Shown: in pieces, positions 6,191 to 12,955 of the stretch
Numbering within the stretch: the stretch's first letter is position 1
Layout of the letters: each line of letters begins with the position of its first letter
From: a virus
Virus record (IMG/VR): IMGVR_UViG_3300021364_000701
Coordinates: 1 to 25,273 of that record
Reading direction: 5' to 3' (one strand)
DNA: 25,273 nt
Position numbers and translations under genes: made by a program
The notes under the pieces: model-generated
The model's input: only the letters and a program-made list of their open reading frames with translations
Databases searched by the model: none
What the model was told of the DNA's origin: nothing

Positions 6191-7831
6191 TCAAACTTGA
6201 CCAGTTACTTCCTGGAAGGAAACACCTGATTTCGTTGCAACGAAAGTGAGAGTGATGTAGTTAATCGACCTTGCTGGCTTCAAGTAGATGTCAGCAACAA
6301 ACTCGTTTCTGTCAATGACATCAGGAGTATTATTTGTTTCGTCGCAGACTACTAGGAAGTCAGTAACACCTCTCTTTGCTTGTACTTCACCCATGTAGGA
6401 GTTTACAGTGGAGAAGAATGACCCTCTGGTTGTGGCGTCATTTAATTCAAAGAGCACACCGCGTGCCGCTGCTTGGACTCTTCTCTCGATGTTGAGGAAG
6501 AGACGGCGGACGTTGATTCTGTCGAATGCACTTGGAGTTGTTTGTGCAGTCTTGTCTCCGAAGAGGACAATACCTTGACCAGGGAAAGAAGTAATAGGAT
6601 TAATTCTACCGAGGTATAACTCGTCTCTATGTGCCTTGGTTGGAGTATATGCAAGTTTAATTGCACCTCTGAGGTTACCTCTCTGGAGACCAGCAGGTGA
6701 ATACCAATCTTCAGCGTTGAGTGAAGTCTGGACACAGAGACCAGCAACGTCACCGTTGCAAGGAATGTAACGATACTTATCGTTGAAGCGGTCATAGATA
6801 TACTTGTAACCGCTATCTAGGACAGCGTAAGAGCTGCTTGGGAATGTGCTAAAGTGAGAAACGATTGCATCTTTCTGTGCAGTAACATCAGAAAGACCAA
6901 CGAATCCAGTGCCGTAGGGTGAGCAGAATGCGATGCAATCTTTTCTGGTATCAGCAATTTCAATTGCCTTGAGTTGCTTGGTGATAGTATCAGCGCCAGG
7001 TTGAGAACCAGTTCTGATGCTGCCACCAGAAAGGATGAAATCGATAGTGATGTTTTCTACATCAGTGAAAAGATTTAGAGCATCTTGGACACCAGAGATG
7101 CCAACCGCATAGTCATCAACACCACCACTTAGTGATAGTGCTTCACCACCTGCAGCAGGAAGGTCATCAGCATAAACATACTTGGACTTTCTGTTGATAA
7201 CAGTTGGAAGATATGCAGAAGCACCTTCTCCGTCTACTGCAGCGGGGTCTCTGGAAACATAAAGGAATGTCTCTAGAAGTGTGCCAGCAACGCCACTGAT
7301 TGCGCCATCTTCGTCGATAACTGCAACGTGGGTGATGTTAGCAGATGCAGGTGCAGGTGCTAGTGAAGACCAGAGTGCAGTGCCATGATATGTGTCGGTT
7401 GCATATGTAGTGCTGCTGCCGTCAATAGTAGAAACCTTGAGGGAGTTTCCTAGGGTGCCTGCAGTGCGAGCAGCGAAGTGGTAGGTTGTTGTGCCTGCCT
7501 GTGCTGCCTGGTCATCAGCAGATCTGATGAGGACGCCAGTGCCGCTATCTTCTGCGTTTGCTAAGCTGGAAGACTCAACTCTTACAACTCTCAACGTACC
7601 ACCGTAACCTAAGAAGGTGGATGCTACATACCAATCTTCATAGTTAGAATCGTTTGGTTTGCCAAACGTGTCAATAAATTCTTGTTCTGTTGAAATTGTA
7701 GTGATAACACCAACTGGTCCTTTCTCGAAAGAACCTACGATAGCAGCAGTATTTGCCAAAGAAGGCACTGCAACTGAATTGGTTAAATCACGCTCTCTTA
7801 ATACAATTCCAGGTGATACTTGACCCGCCAT
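6191..7831 (-). CDS. 18: Contractile tail sheath protein gp18
   Basis: At 546 aa it is shorter than T4 gp18 (659 aa), as is common where outer domains are reduced. It polymerises around the gp19 tube and contracts on infection. Family hallmarks are the N-terminus MAGQVSPGIVLRERDLTNSV with TAAIVGSFEKGPVG around 28-41, a variable central region, and the conserved C-terminal sheath domain: INVRRLFLNIERRVQAAARG, then ARSINYITLTFVATKSGVSF near the end. Its leader has the best Shine-Dalgarno in the window (AAGGAGAT), a late motif CTAAATA, and a 7-bp inverted repeat in between. This fits a protein needed in many copies. Confidence 0.97.
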   Translation of the reverse strand: MAGQVSPGIVLRERDLTNSVAVPSLANTAAIVGSFEKGPVGVITTISTEQEFIDTFGKPNDSNYEDWYVASTFLGYGGTLRVVRVESSSLANAEDSGTGVLIRSADDQAAQAGTTTYHFAARTAGTLGNSLKVSTIDGSSTTYATDTYHGTALWSSLAPAPASANITHVAVIDEDGAISGVAGTLLETFLYVSRDPAAVDGEGASAYLPTVINRKSKYVYADDLPAAGGEALSLSGGVDDYAVGISGVQDALNLFTDVENITIDFILSGGSIRTGSQPGADTITKQLKAIEIADTRKDCIAFCSPYGTGFVGLSDVTAQKDAIVSHFSTFPSSSYAVLDSGYKYIYDRFNDKYRYIPCNGDVAGLCVQTSLNAEDWYSPAGLQRGNLRGAIKLAYTPTKAHRDELYLGRINPITSFPGQGIVLFGDKTAQTTPSAFDRINVRRLFLNIERRVQAAARGVLFELNDATTRGSFFSTVNSYMGEVQAKRGVTDFLVVCDETNNTPDVIDRNEFVADIYLKPARSINYITLTFVATKSGVSFQEVTGQV

Positions 7832-7841
7832 GTTTATCTCC

Positions 7842-7866
7842 TTGTAGAAGCATTTTTAATCTACAA
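7842..7866 (-). promoter_or_regulatory. gp18 leader inverted repeat abutting the Shine-Dalgarno
   Basis: On the minus strand TTGTAGA (7866-7860) pairs perfectly with TCTACAA (7848-7842) across an 11-base loop. The downstream arm runs directly into AAGGAGAT (7843-7836), sharing two bases. The predicted late start (about 7862) falls inside the upstream arm, so only read-through RNA could form the whole stem. The pairing is seen; a regulatory role is inferred. Confidence 0.5.
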
Positions 7867-7867
7867 A

Positions 7868-7874
7868 TATTTAG
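7868..7874 (-). promoter_or_regulatory. Late promoter motif (CTAAATA) for gp18
   Basis: The minus strand reads CCTAAATATTTG, 36 bases before the gp18 ATG. The preceding CATTTTCCTAAA (7881-7870) is identical over 12 bases to a block upstream of gp23. This is one of few late motifs here that do not touch a stop codon; the preceding gene ends 53 bases earlier. Confidence 0.8.
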
Positions 7875-7926
7875 GAAAATGAGTATTTCAGATGGTCATT
7901 TTTTGCAGGAACGACGCATGAACGCT

Positions 7927-8157
7927 TTACCAATCAGGGTATTCACAACGGTCAAAAATAGATGTTGTGATTCTGGATACAACTATTCTTTGTATAGCAC
8001 ACACTTTACACTCATATGAATATGACGAAGGTAAGTGTGGTTTTGATTTTCTATGGAGATAAAATTCTGTTACCAAGTCTTTACTCTCACCGCAAGTCCT
8101 ACACCTTCTCTCCTTGAAAAGTAAATGCTCTAACTTTAACTGCGAGTCAAAATCCAT
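7927..8157 (-). CDS. Small Cys4 zinc-binding protein, endonuclease VII/HNH-like finger
   Basis: This 76-aa protein has two CxxC pairs, CRTC at 19-22 and CKVC at 50-53, with FYLHRKSK and SSYSYEC between them. That spacing resembles the zinc knot of T4 endonuclease VII (recombination endonuclease family) and small HNH-like phage proteins. The catalytic portion of endonuclease VII is not evident, so activity is unproven. Its ATG overlaps the gp17 stop codon as TAATG, so it is translationally coupled to the terminase large subunit. I recall similar short ORFs in marine T4-like phages but no assigned function. Roles in packaging, resolving branched DNA before packaging, or nucleic-acid binding are possible. 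The 95 bases after it hold only the gp18 promoter and leader. Confidence 0.75.
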   Translation of the reverse strand: MDFDSQLKLEHLLFKERRCRTCGESKDLVTEFYLHRKSKPHLPSSYSYECKVCAIQRIVVSRITTSIFDRCEYPDW

Positions 8158-9821
8158 TAGTAACCTAGCATATAAGAAACATCAACAGCTTTGTCACCAT
8201 ACTCATCTAGGTGCCAGACTTCGCCATCTTTATCAACATAGATTGCTTCTTCATCATCAACACCATTTACAATAAAACCAAAGGGAGACATGTCTTGCTC
8301 AATTTGATTTGCCTGCTCTTCATAGATACGTTTACGGACATCATTGTCTGTCATCTCTCTGAAGTATGGTTGGACTGCCAACCAAGCAAACAAGACGAGA
8401 CACATTACCAAGTCATCATGGTGACCCTCGTCTGCTTCAAACGATTGATTCTTTTGAATGAATGTTGTCAACTCAGCAATAATTTCATAGTCATTGATGA
8501 GTAGTTTGTCATCCTCAATCAAAGTCTTGAGATTGGAGCATCCCACTTTTTTAGTGACCTTGGACATCTTGAGACCAAGTTGTGATTTAGCACCAGAGAA
8601 TCCTTGACCGACAACCTGTCCTGCTCTTCCTCGCATTGCACACATAAGGATGTTGGGATACTCCAAGTCATAGTGGAGGATGTTACCCACTTGCTCACCA
8701 ATGTCATTAACTTCAATTAGAATGTATGCGTCATTATAATTTTTTCCTACTTGGTCTACGATGCTTGGGAATAGAATTGGTTTGATTTGATTGTTTCGAT
8801 ACTTTGCTACAATGCGCCACGGTAGCGTTGTGATATCGAATACGATAAAAGCGGAGTAATCATTGTCAGTTCCGCGGGAAACGTCAACTGTCATGATATA
8901 GTCTTTTTCTGGGTCAGCATTCTCATAGACCATCAGACCCTTGCTATTATCAGCGATAGGGTCTTCATACACCATCGTGCGAAGTTTCGATGCAGAGATG
9001 AGAGTATCAACAGACCCTAGGAATTCACATTCAAATTCCTGTGTAAACTGTCTCTGCGATGTGTTGGCAATTGTTTGCTCTTTCCATGCAGCATCTCTTC
9101 CTGGAACCTGCGACCAATGGACCTCCAGAGGTTTATAGCTATTCTTTCCACGCTCAGCATCATGCCAAAGTTTATAAAACATATTCATGCCGTTAGGCGT
9201 AGAAATGATAATAACTTTGGTGGTCTTACCAGAGGAGATGGTAGGATATACAGACGAGAAAAACTGCTCAGAGATATGGTTTGGAATAAACGCAAATTCG
9301 TCCAAGAAGATGATGTTAAAAGAGTTACCTCGGACAGATGCAGATGACGTAGATGCAGCAATAATCTTACTACCATTCTCCAATTCCATGGAGCCTCTAT
9401 TCCAAGCGATGATACCCATCTGCATCCACTTAGGAATATTCTCATACGCGAGTTGAAGTCTCGATAGCAATTCTCTGGCAGTCTCTGCCTTGTTAGCAAG
9501 AATTGCAATCTTTACATTGTCATTGAACAGAGCATAATGCAACAGATAAGATACAACCGTAGTTGACTTGCCTGTCTGTCGTGGAAGCTTCGCGATGTTA
9601 AATCTTTCTTTGTGGAAATTTTCAATGAGTTGCTCTTGGAAATCCCACATCTTAAATGGGACTAAACCTTCATCCAGAGAAACAATCTTGATATAATTTC
9701 TAGTAAAGTATACAGGGTCGTCCTTACACTTAATAAATTCAGCAACCTGCTTCTTTGTGAAGTTGATTGCGGTGTTTGTTTTCTTTAGGTTAGGATTACC
9801 AAGATATACGGCGTCTGCCAT
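8157..9821 (-). CDS. 17: Terminase large subunit gp17 (packaging ATPase-nuclease)
   Basis: At 554 aa (T4 gp17 is 610) this motor docks on gp20, pumps DNA into the prohead and cuts the concatemer. ATPase motifs are visible: Walker A RQTGKST at 81-87, Walker B IIFLDE at 170-175, and coupling motif STP at 207-209. The RNase H-like nuclease domain keeps its acidic triad: MTVDVSRG with D313, ILIEVND with E370 and HHDDLVM with D469/D470, corresponding to T4 D401, E458 and D542. The last 40 residues form an acidic tail. A CTAAATA motif overlaps the stop codon of the small upstream gene, with an inverted repeat in the leader and no strong Shine-Dalgarno. A sigma70-type promoter further upstream could also supply it. 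Confidence 0.98.
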   Translation of the reverse strand: MADAVYLGNPNLKKTNTAINFTKKQVAEFIKCKDDPVYFTRNYIKIVSLDEGLVPFKMWDFQEQLIENFHKERFNIAKLPRQTGKSTTVVSYLLHYALFNDNVKIAILANKAETARELLSRLQLAYENIPKWMQMGIIAWNRGSMELENGSKIIAASTSSASVRGNSFNIIFLDEFAFIPNHISEQFFSSVYPTISSGKTTKVIIISTPNGMNMFYKLWHDAERGKNSYKPLEVHWSQVPGRDAAWKEQTIANTSQRQFTQEFECEFLGSVDTLISASKLRTMVYEDPIADNSKGLMVYENADPEKDYIMTVDVSRGTDNDYSAFIVFDITTLPWRIVAKYRNNQIKPILFPSIVDQVGKNYNDAYILIEVNDIGEQVGNILHYDLEYPNILMCAMRGRAGQVVGQGFSGAKSQLGLKMSKVTKKVGCSNLKTLIEDDKLLINDYEIIAELTTFIQKNQSFEADEGHHDDLVMCLVLFAWLAVQPYFREMTDNDVRKRIYEEQANQIEQDMSPFGFIVNGVDDEEAIYVDKDGEVWHLDEYGDKAVDVSYMLGY

Positions 9822-9829
9822 GTCACATC

Positions 9830-9848
9830 ATACTTTCTTCAAAAGTAT
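9830..9848 (-). promoter_or_regulatory. Inverted repeat in the gp17 promoter-leader
   Basis: On the minus strand ATACTTT (9848-9842) pairs with AAAGTAT (9836-9830) around a TGAAG loop. The upstream arm overlaps the late motif and lies before the predicted late start (about 9840). Only RNA coming from upstream would contain both arms. The downstream arm ends eight bases before the gp17 ATG. Confidence 0.45.
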
Positions 9849-9852
9849 TTAG
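9846..9852 (-). promoter_or_regulatory. Late promoter motif (CTAAATA) for gp17, on the upstream stop codon
   Basis: The minus strand reads AACTAAATAC, where TAA is the stop codon of the 81-aa gene. The motif is 24 bases from the gp17 ATG. Confidence 0.75.
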
Positions 9853-10094
9853 TTGGGGAAGTCTTTCTCCAAATCTTCTAAACGCTTCGCCCAAGTGACA
9901 CCACCTTCACTCCCCTTGAGAGGATTGATACAAGTGTCATCGCCTAAGTTATTACAAACTAAACCAGCAAGGTCTAATTCACTCCCTCGGTTTCCTGTGC
10001 CCGACCATCGATGCTCACCATTAATCCACACCGCACCGCATTTCGGACATTCCTTCCTTGATAATTTGAGGTCGGAAAATTCTCTTTCTTCCAT
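9849..10094 (-). CDS. Small zinc-ribbon-like protein upstream of terminase
   Basis: This 81-aa protein has CPKC at 16-19, followed by GEHRWSGTGNRGSELDLAGL and two further Cys in VCNNLGDDTC (47 and 55). Together with His28 these could bind one zinc ion. I recall similar proteins in other marine T4-like phages; no function is assigned. The Cys/His spacing is not a standard HNH, and no nuclease residues can be assigned. It is the first gene after an exact TTGACA/TATAAT promoter and has AAAGG about ten bases before its ATG. It may therefore be made early, unlike its late neighbours. Its stop codon lies in the gp17 late motif. Position next to gp17 suggests a packaging or DNA-processing accessory role, but only by association. 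Confidence 0.75.
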   Translation of the reverse strand: MEEREFSDLKLSRKECPKCGAVWINGEHRWSGTGNRGSELDLAGLVCNNLGDDTCINPLKGSEGGVTWAKRLEDLEKDFPN

Positions 10095-10122
10095 TTAAGT
10101 CTTACCTTTAGACGGTAATCAT

Positions 10123-10150
10123 ATTATATATGGAAGAAAAAGTTTGTCAA
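10123..10150 (-). promoter_or_regulatory. Consensus sigma70-type promoter (TTGACA-16-TATAAT)
   Basis: On the minus strand TTGACA (10150-10145) and TATAAT (10128-10123) both match consensus exactly, with a 16-base spacer. The predicted start is near 10116, giving a leader of about 20 bases to the ATG at 10094. It occupies the largest intergenic gap of the window (10095-10195). In T4-like phages such promoters serve host RNA polymerase in early infection, so it could transcribe the 81-aa gene and gp17 before late modification. No transcript data are available. Confidence 0.8.
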
Positions 10151-10182
10151 GCTACATTGTGTTAAGAAAACTACACTTTATA

Positions 10183-10190
10183 TATAAATA
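10183..10190 (+). promoter_or_regulatory. Plus-strand TATAAATA late-promoter match, antisense orientation
   Basis: The plus strand reads TATAAATATTC just before the 3' end of the 164-aa gene. It is an exact match to the T4 late element but points away from any plus-strand gene, so RNA from it would be antisense to the three-gene cluster. The surrounding sequence is AT-rich and nearly palindromic, so chance is a real alternative. Confidence 0.3.
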
Positions 10191-10195
10191 TTCTC

Positions 10196-10690
10196 TTAAC
10201 AATTCCACGCCCTAAGGGACTTATTGATGCGTGAATCCTTGTCGTTGGCAGTTTTCTTGCTAGTTAGTTTCTTTTTCATGCCTTTCATTCTGGCACAAAA
10301 GGATGCCCTACGGGGATTTCCAACCTTCTTTGATGGTGCCTTAAGGTCGCTTCCAGGATTTTCTCTCTCGTAAGATTTTCTTCCTTTCTCGTTAAGTCCA
10401 CCTTCTTTGTTTTTTCCTGATTTTTTTGTCCAGGCTGCTCCTTCATCCAATTCGTTGCGGGGAACATCCAAGGATTCACTCACACCACTATCCATATAAT
10501 CAGCTACAGTATCAAGGTAATCAGTTGCACGGGTAATCTTAGATTGGACCCATGCCTCAAGGTTACCGTCACCTTGGACGTGCTTATTTATTCTTTCGAT
10601 AGCACTCATAGATACAGCTAATTCTCTACGAACCATGCTATACTCTGAATACTCATTTAATTGAGTGCGGAATTCTTTGAAGGTTTTCAT
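10196..10690 (-). CDS. Basic marine-phage protein with a DUF6321-like C-terminal region
   Basis: The 164-aa protein has two parts. Residues 1-80 are helical, starting MKTFKEFRTQLNE, a lead-in common to many small cyanophage proteins, and include ERINKHVQGDGNLEAWVQSK. From about residue 84 a strongly basic region follows: AWTKKSGKNKEGGLNEKGRK, ENPGSDLKAP, NPRRASFCARMKGMKKKL and DSRINKSLRAWNC. I recognise this C-terminal pattern as the DUF6321 type common in T4-like cyanophages. The function is unknown; the charge suggests DNA or capsid-interior binding (inference). The start overlaps the upstream stop codon as TAATG. The next 101 bases hold a sigma70 promoter for the following genes. Confidence 0.85.
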   Translation of the reverse strand: MKTFKEFRTQLNEYSEYSMVRRELAVSMSAIERINKHVQGDGNLEAWVQSKITRATDYLDTVADYMDSGVSESLDVPRNELDEGAAWTKKSGKNKEGGLNEKGRKSYERENPGSDLKAPSKKVGNPRRASFCARMKGMKKKLTSKKTANDKDSRINKSLRAWNC

Positions 10691-11481
10691 TAGTTGTCTA
10701 CCAGAATTACGTCGAAAATTGCTCCACCACCTACACCATTTTGAGATAGACCTTTTATTTCTATATCTGTTTTCTCTTCAAATCTTAAAGGAACTGGATA
10801 GTCATAGTTGAACCCAGAAGCAAATACTCCAAACTGACCTTTAACATTAAATGCTCCACCAAAAGGTCTTGCATACAATCTAAACAGAGCATCATTGTTA
10901 GCATCAATAGAACCTTGAAGTTTCATCAAATATCCTGTCTTGCCAGCAGGGATCGTATATAAGGACATCAAAGTTTGACCAGCACCAGCAATAATTACTG
11001 CTACATCATTGACACCATTTTTAATTCTAATCTCATCCTCATTAGTTGTGCCAGTATTTGCAGTAACCATTCTTGCACGGAACACTCTGGAGAATTGTGC
11101 TACTGATGCAGCACCACCAATAGTCAAGGTTTCTGTTACGGGAGCATAGTTTTCATCTAAACCCTGAACCTCTACAGTTCCGCCATCATCAGTTACGCCC
11201 TGACCAGCATTATCTGCAACTGCAGTTACTGTAGCGGCAGCATAGTATGCATAATCTGCTGCCTTATCCCAAATGGTTTGCCAAGAACCAGCAATGGTAT
11301 CTCTATATCCAAACTTATTGATATGTGAATAACCAGTTAGAAGACCAGCCGCAATTGGAATGTTGGCGGCAGCACCATAACTGTTGAGTGGATTGCCGAG
11401 CTGGTCGGCAAGCATCACTACCTCAAAATTTGTTGTGTCCTGTGCTCTATATTCTTGAGCATCTTTATTCCACTGTGCCAT
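10690..11481 (-). CDS. Probable virion structural protein, beta-rich, unknown role
   Basis: This 263-aa protein begins MAQWNKDAQEYRAQDTTNFE and is rich in Ala, Gly, Thr and beta-forming residues, with few charges. It has no signal peptide or membrane segment. A segment SLYTIPAGKTGYLMKLQGSI around 186-205 resembles beta-sandwich folds of phage decoration or fibre proteins. Related proteins occur, to my recollection, in marine T4-like phages as structural or hypothetical proteins. It is coupled by TAATG overlaps to the 81-aa gene before it and the 164-aa gene after it, and shares their late promoter motif at 11748-11755. The position between the terminase subunits does not by itself indicate packaging; a head-surface or neck component is equally possible. 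Confidence 0.8.
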   Translation of the reverse strand: MAQWNKDAQEYRAQDTTNFEVVMLADQLGNPLNSYGAAANIPIAAGLLTGYSHINKFGYRDTIAGSWQTIWDKAADYAYYAAATVTAVADNAGQGVTDDGGTVEVQGLDENYAPVTETLTIGGAASVAQFSRVFRARMVTANTGTTNEDEIRIKNGVNDVAVIIAGAGQTLMSLYTIPAGKTGYLMKLQGSIDANNDALFRLYARPFGGAFNVKGQFGVFASGFNYDYPVPLRFEEKTDIEIKGLSQNGVGGGAIFDVILVDN

Positions 11482-11726
11482 TAGTTTGAATATGCTACTT
11501 TAACAACTAGGAAATCAGACCCACCTTCCAAAGTATCGGATGCTTCTTTTTCCAAATAGATAATTTCGTTTGCTGCGATGGTAACATCAGCAATTAATGC
11601 TCCAGTGGAATCTTTGCGTGTTAGTGTTGCAGCTGCTCCAGTATTATTAACTCTAACAACGGTTGCTAAACCTACATTGATAGCAGAAGTAAGGTCCGTC
11701 TCAGACCCTAATAGTTTGACAATCAT
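11481..11726 (-). CDS. Small beta-rich protein, probable virion component
   Basis: The 81-aa protein MIVKLLGSETDLTSAINVGL continues with VVRVNNTGAAATLTRKDSTG and NEIIYLEKEASDTLEGG. This alternating beta pattern would fit a compact barrel or sandwich. It is acidic and has no Cys. It has an AAAGGA Shine-Dalgarno and a late motif at the gp16 stop codon. Its stop codon overlaps the start of the 263-aa protein (TAATG), so the two are probably made together and might interact. I recall comparable short ORFs in marine T4-like phages without a defined function. Confidence 0.78.
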   Translation of the reverse strand: MIVKLLGSETDLTSAINVGLATVVRVNNTGAAATLTRKDSTGALIADVTIAANEIIYLEKEASDTLEGGSDFLVVKVAYSN

Positions 11727-11747
11727 TTATCTATTCCTTTGTTAAAT

Positions 11748-11755
11748 TATTTATT
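11748..11755 (-). promoter_or_regulatory. Late-like promoter motif (AATAAATA) on the gp16 stop codon
   Basis: The minus strand reads GAATAAATAAT, where the first TAA is the gp16 stop codon. It precedes the 81-aa gene by 22 bases. The first base differs from TATAAATA. Confidence 0.55.
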
Positions 11756-12158
11756 CTTCAACCTTCCCACGCTTAAGCATTTTTTGTAACTCAGCAGTGC
11801 TGCCTAAGAAGATAGCATTGTTAGTAACAGAGGAAGGACCTTTTTTCTCCTCATCCTTATTTAGGTTTTTCATCTTCTGTTGAAGGTCAATCAATTTGTC
11901 AGACATATCTGCAACCTGCTTCATAGCATTGACTGCCACCTCAAATGCTCTAGGGTGTCCTGACTCCTGAGCGACCTCTAGAGCGCCCTGTACTGCCTCT
12001 TGACCCTGCTCGATGAGTCTATACAACTCTCCTCTTGTATATTCGTAATCTTTAGTAGCATCAACGTTTTCTTCTTCCTTCACAATCTCAGCAGATTTAG
12101 TTTCTTCAGAAACATCTATATCAAAGATTTCTTCCATATTATCCTCAAACTTGGTCAT
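11751..12158 (-). CDS. 16: Terminase small subunit gp16
   Basis: This 135-aa protein (T4 gp16 is 164) lies between gp15 and the packaging ATPase, as in T4. gp16 forms rings that recognise viral DNA and regulate gp17. The first 40 residues are acidic and low-complexity. The rest is helical: YTRGELYRLIEQGQEAVQGA around 40-59, and AMKQVADMSDKLIDLQQKMK around 78-97, a coiled-coil oligomerisation segment. It ends in a charged tail. The start codon overlaps the gp15 stop codon as ATGA; an internal Met8 is a less likely start. Three genes separate it from gp17, whereas in T4 genes 16 and 17 adjoin. Confidence 0.85.
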   Translation of the reverse strand: MTKFEDNMEEIFDIDVSEETKSAEIVKEEENVDATKDYEYTRGELYRLIEQGQEAVQGALEVAQESGHPRAFEVAVNAMKQVADMSDKLIDLQQKMKNLNKDEEKKGPSSVTNNAIFLGSTAELQKMLKRGKVEE

Positions 12159-12955
12159 AAGATTTCAATCCCTTCATTAAATCCAAAGTCATCGTCTGGG
12201 TTAAGTAGTAATGTATCTGCAGCATCAATAACATTATCTGCATTGAGGTCTGTTGTTGCCTCTGGTTGTGTGGTGTAACGCATAGTCCTCTTATGCTGAC
12301 CCAAATCACCAATAGATGCTTCGACAATACTCTTGCGAATGAGGTCTGCATTGACAAGAGGACCGTATAGATATGTCTTAGCAGTAAATCCTAGTGTATA
12401 GATGATGCTTCTTCTAGTCATGAAGTCATCTTCATAATCATCCTCATAGTCAATAGAGTTGAGGACATATGCAATATCTCTCTTCTCATCCATATCAGGA
12501 ATCATATTTACTGTGACAGTAAATGCTGGTTGGAAGAATGGCAGAATCTGCTCAATAATCTGCAGAGCATCGTCCTGTGACTTTGCGATGATACCTAACT
12601 CAAAACCAATATTGTATGGTACTGGCATGTATTGCTTCTTAGCACCAGTAGTAGACCCATCTTCTTTTAGGTAATACTGAATAGGACTCGTCTTTCTTGA
12701 CGGGTCATAATTCATATTAGTCATCTCAAATGAGATTCTAGGAAGCGTGATGGCAACCTTACGACCTACCTCAGGATTCTGCTCAAGGCGAGCAAGAAAC
12801 TTATTCTTCGGACCATAAGCAACTGCTACTTTCTGACGCTCAATTTCAACATTCGTCTCGGGGTCTTTCTTAATGACCTGAATGTTGTTAAACAGCGTGC
12901 CGAAAGCAACTACAGTTTTCTTAATACATGAATGGTAAAAGTGATTCCCTAACAT
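12155..12955 (-). CDS. 15: Tail completion / sheath stabiliser protein gp15
   Basis: This 266-aa protein (T4 gp15 is 272) starts MLGNHFYHSCIKKTVVAFGT and continues LFNNIQVIKK, the family signature. It also has EGKxx-like alternation of conserved helices, with YEDDYEDDFMTRRSIIYTLG around 169-188. gp15 forms the hexameric cap that ends the tail and joins it to the gp13/gp14 neck. Near the C-terminus, residues 236-247 (DLNADNVIDAAD) have the spacing of a dockerin or EF-hand-type calcium loop, with D/N at positions 1, 3, 5, 9 and 12. DDFGFNE follows. The start overlaps the gp14 stop codon (TGATG) and the stop overlaps the gp16 start (ATGA), so the cassette is translationally coupled. Confidence 0.94.
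   Translation of the reverse strand: MLGNHFYHSCIKKTVVAFGTLFNNIQVIKKDPETNVEIERQKVAVAYGPKNKFLARLEQNPEVGRKVAITLPRISFEMTNMNYDPSRKTSPIQYYLKEDGSTTGAKKQYMPVPYNIGFELGIIAKSQDDALQIIEQILPFFQPAFTVTVNMIPDMDEKRDIAYVLNSIDYEDDYEDDFMTRRSIIYTLGFTAKTYLYGPLVNADLIRKSIVEASIGDLGQHKRTMRYTTQPEATTDLNADNVIDAADTLLLNPDDDFGFNEGIEIL

Noticed and set aside
8151-8160. Possible frameshift fusion between gp17 and the 76-aa protein
   Set aside because: gp17 ends with a complete nuclease domain and natural tail, and the TAATG overlap with its own Met start is typical coupling; no slippery sequence is visible.
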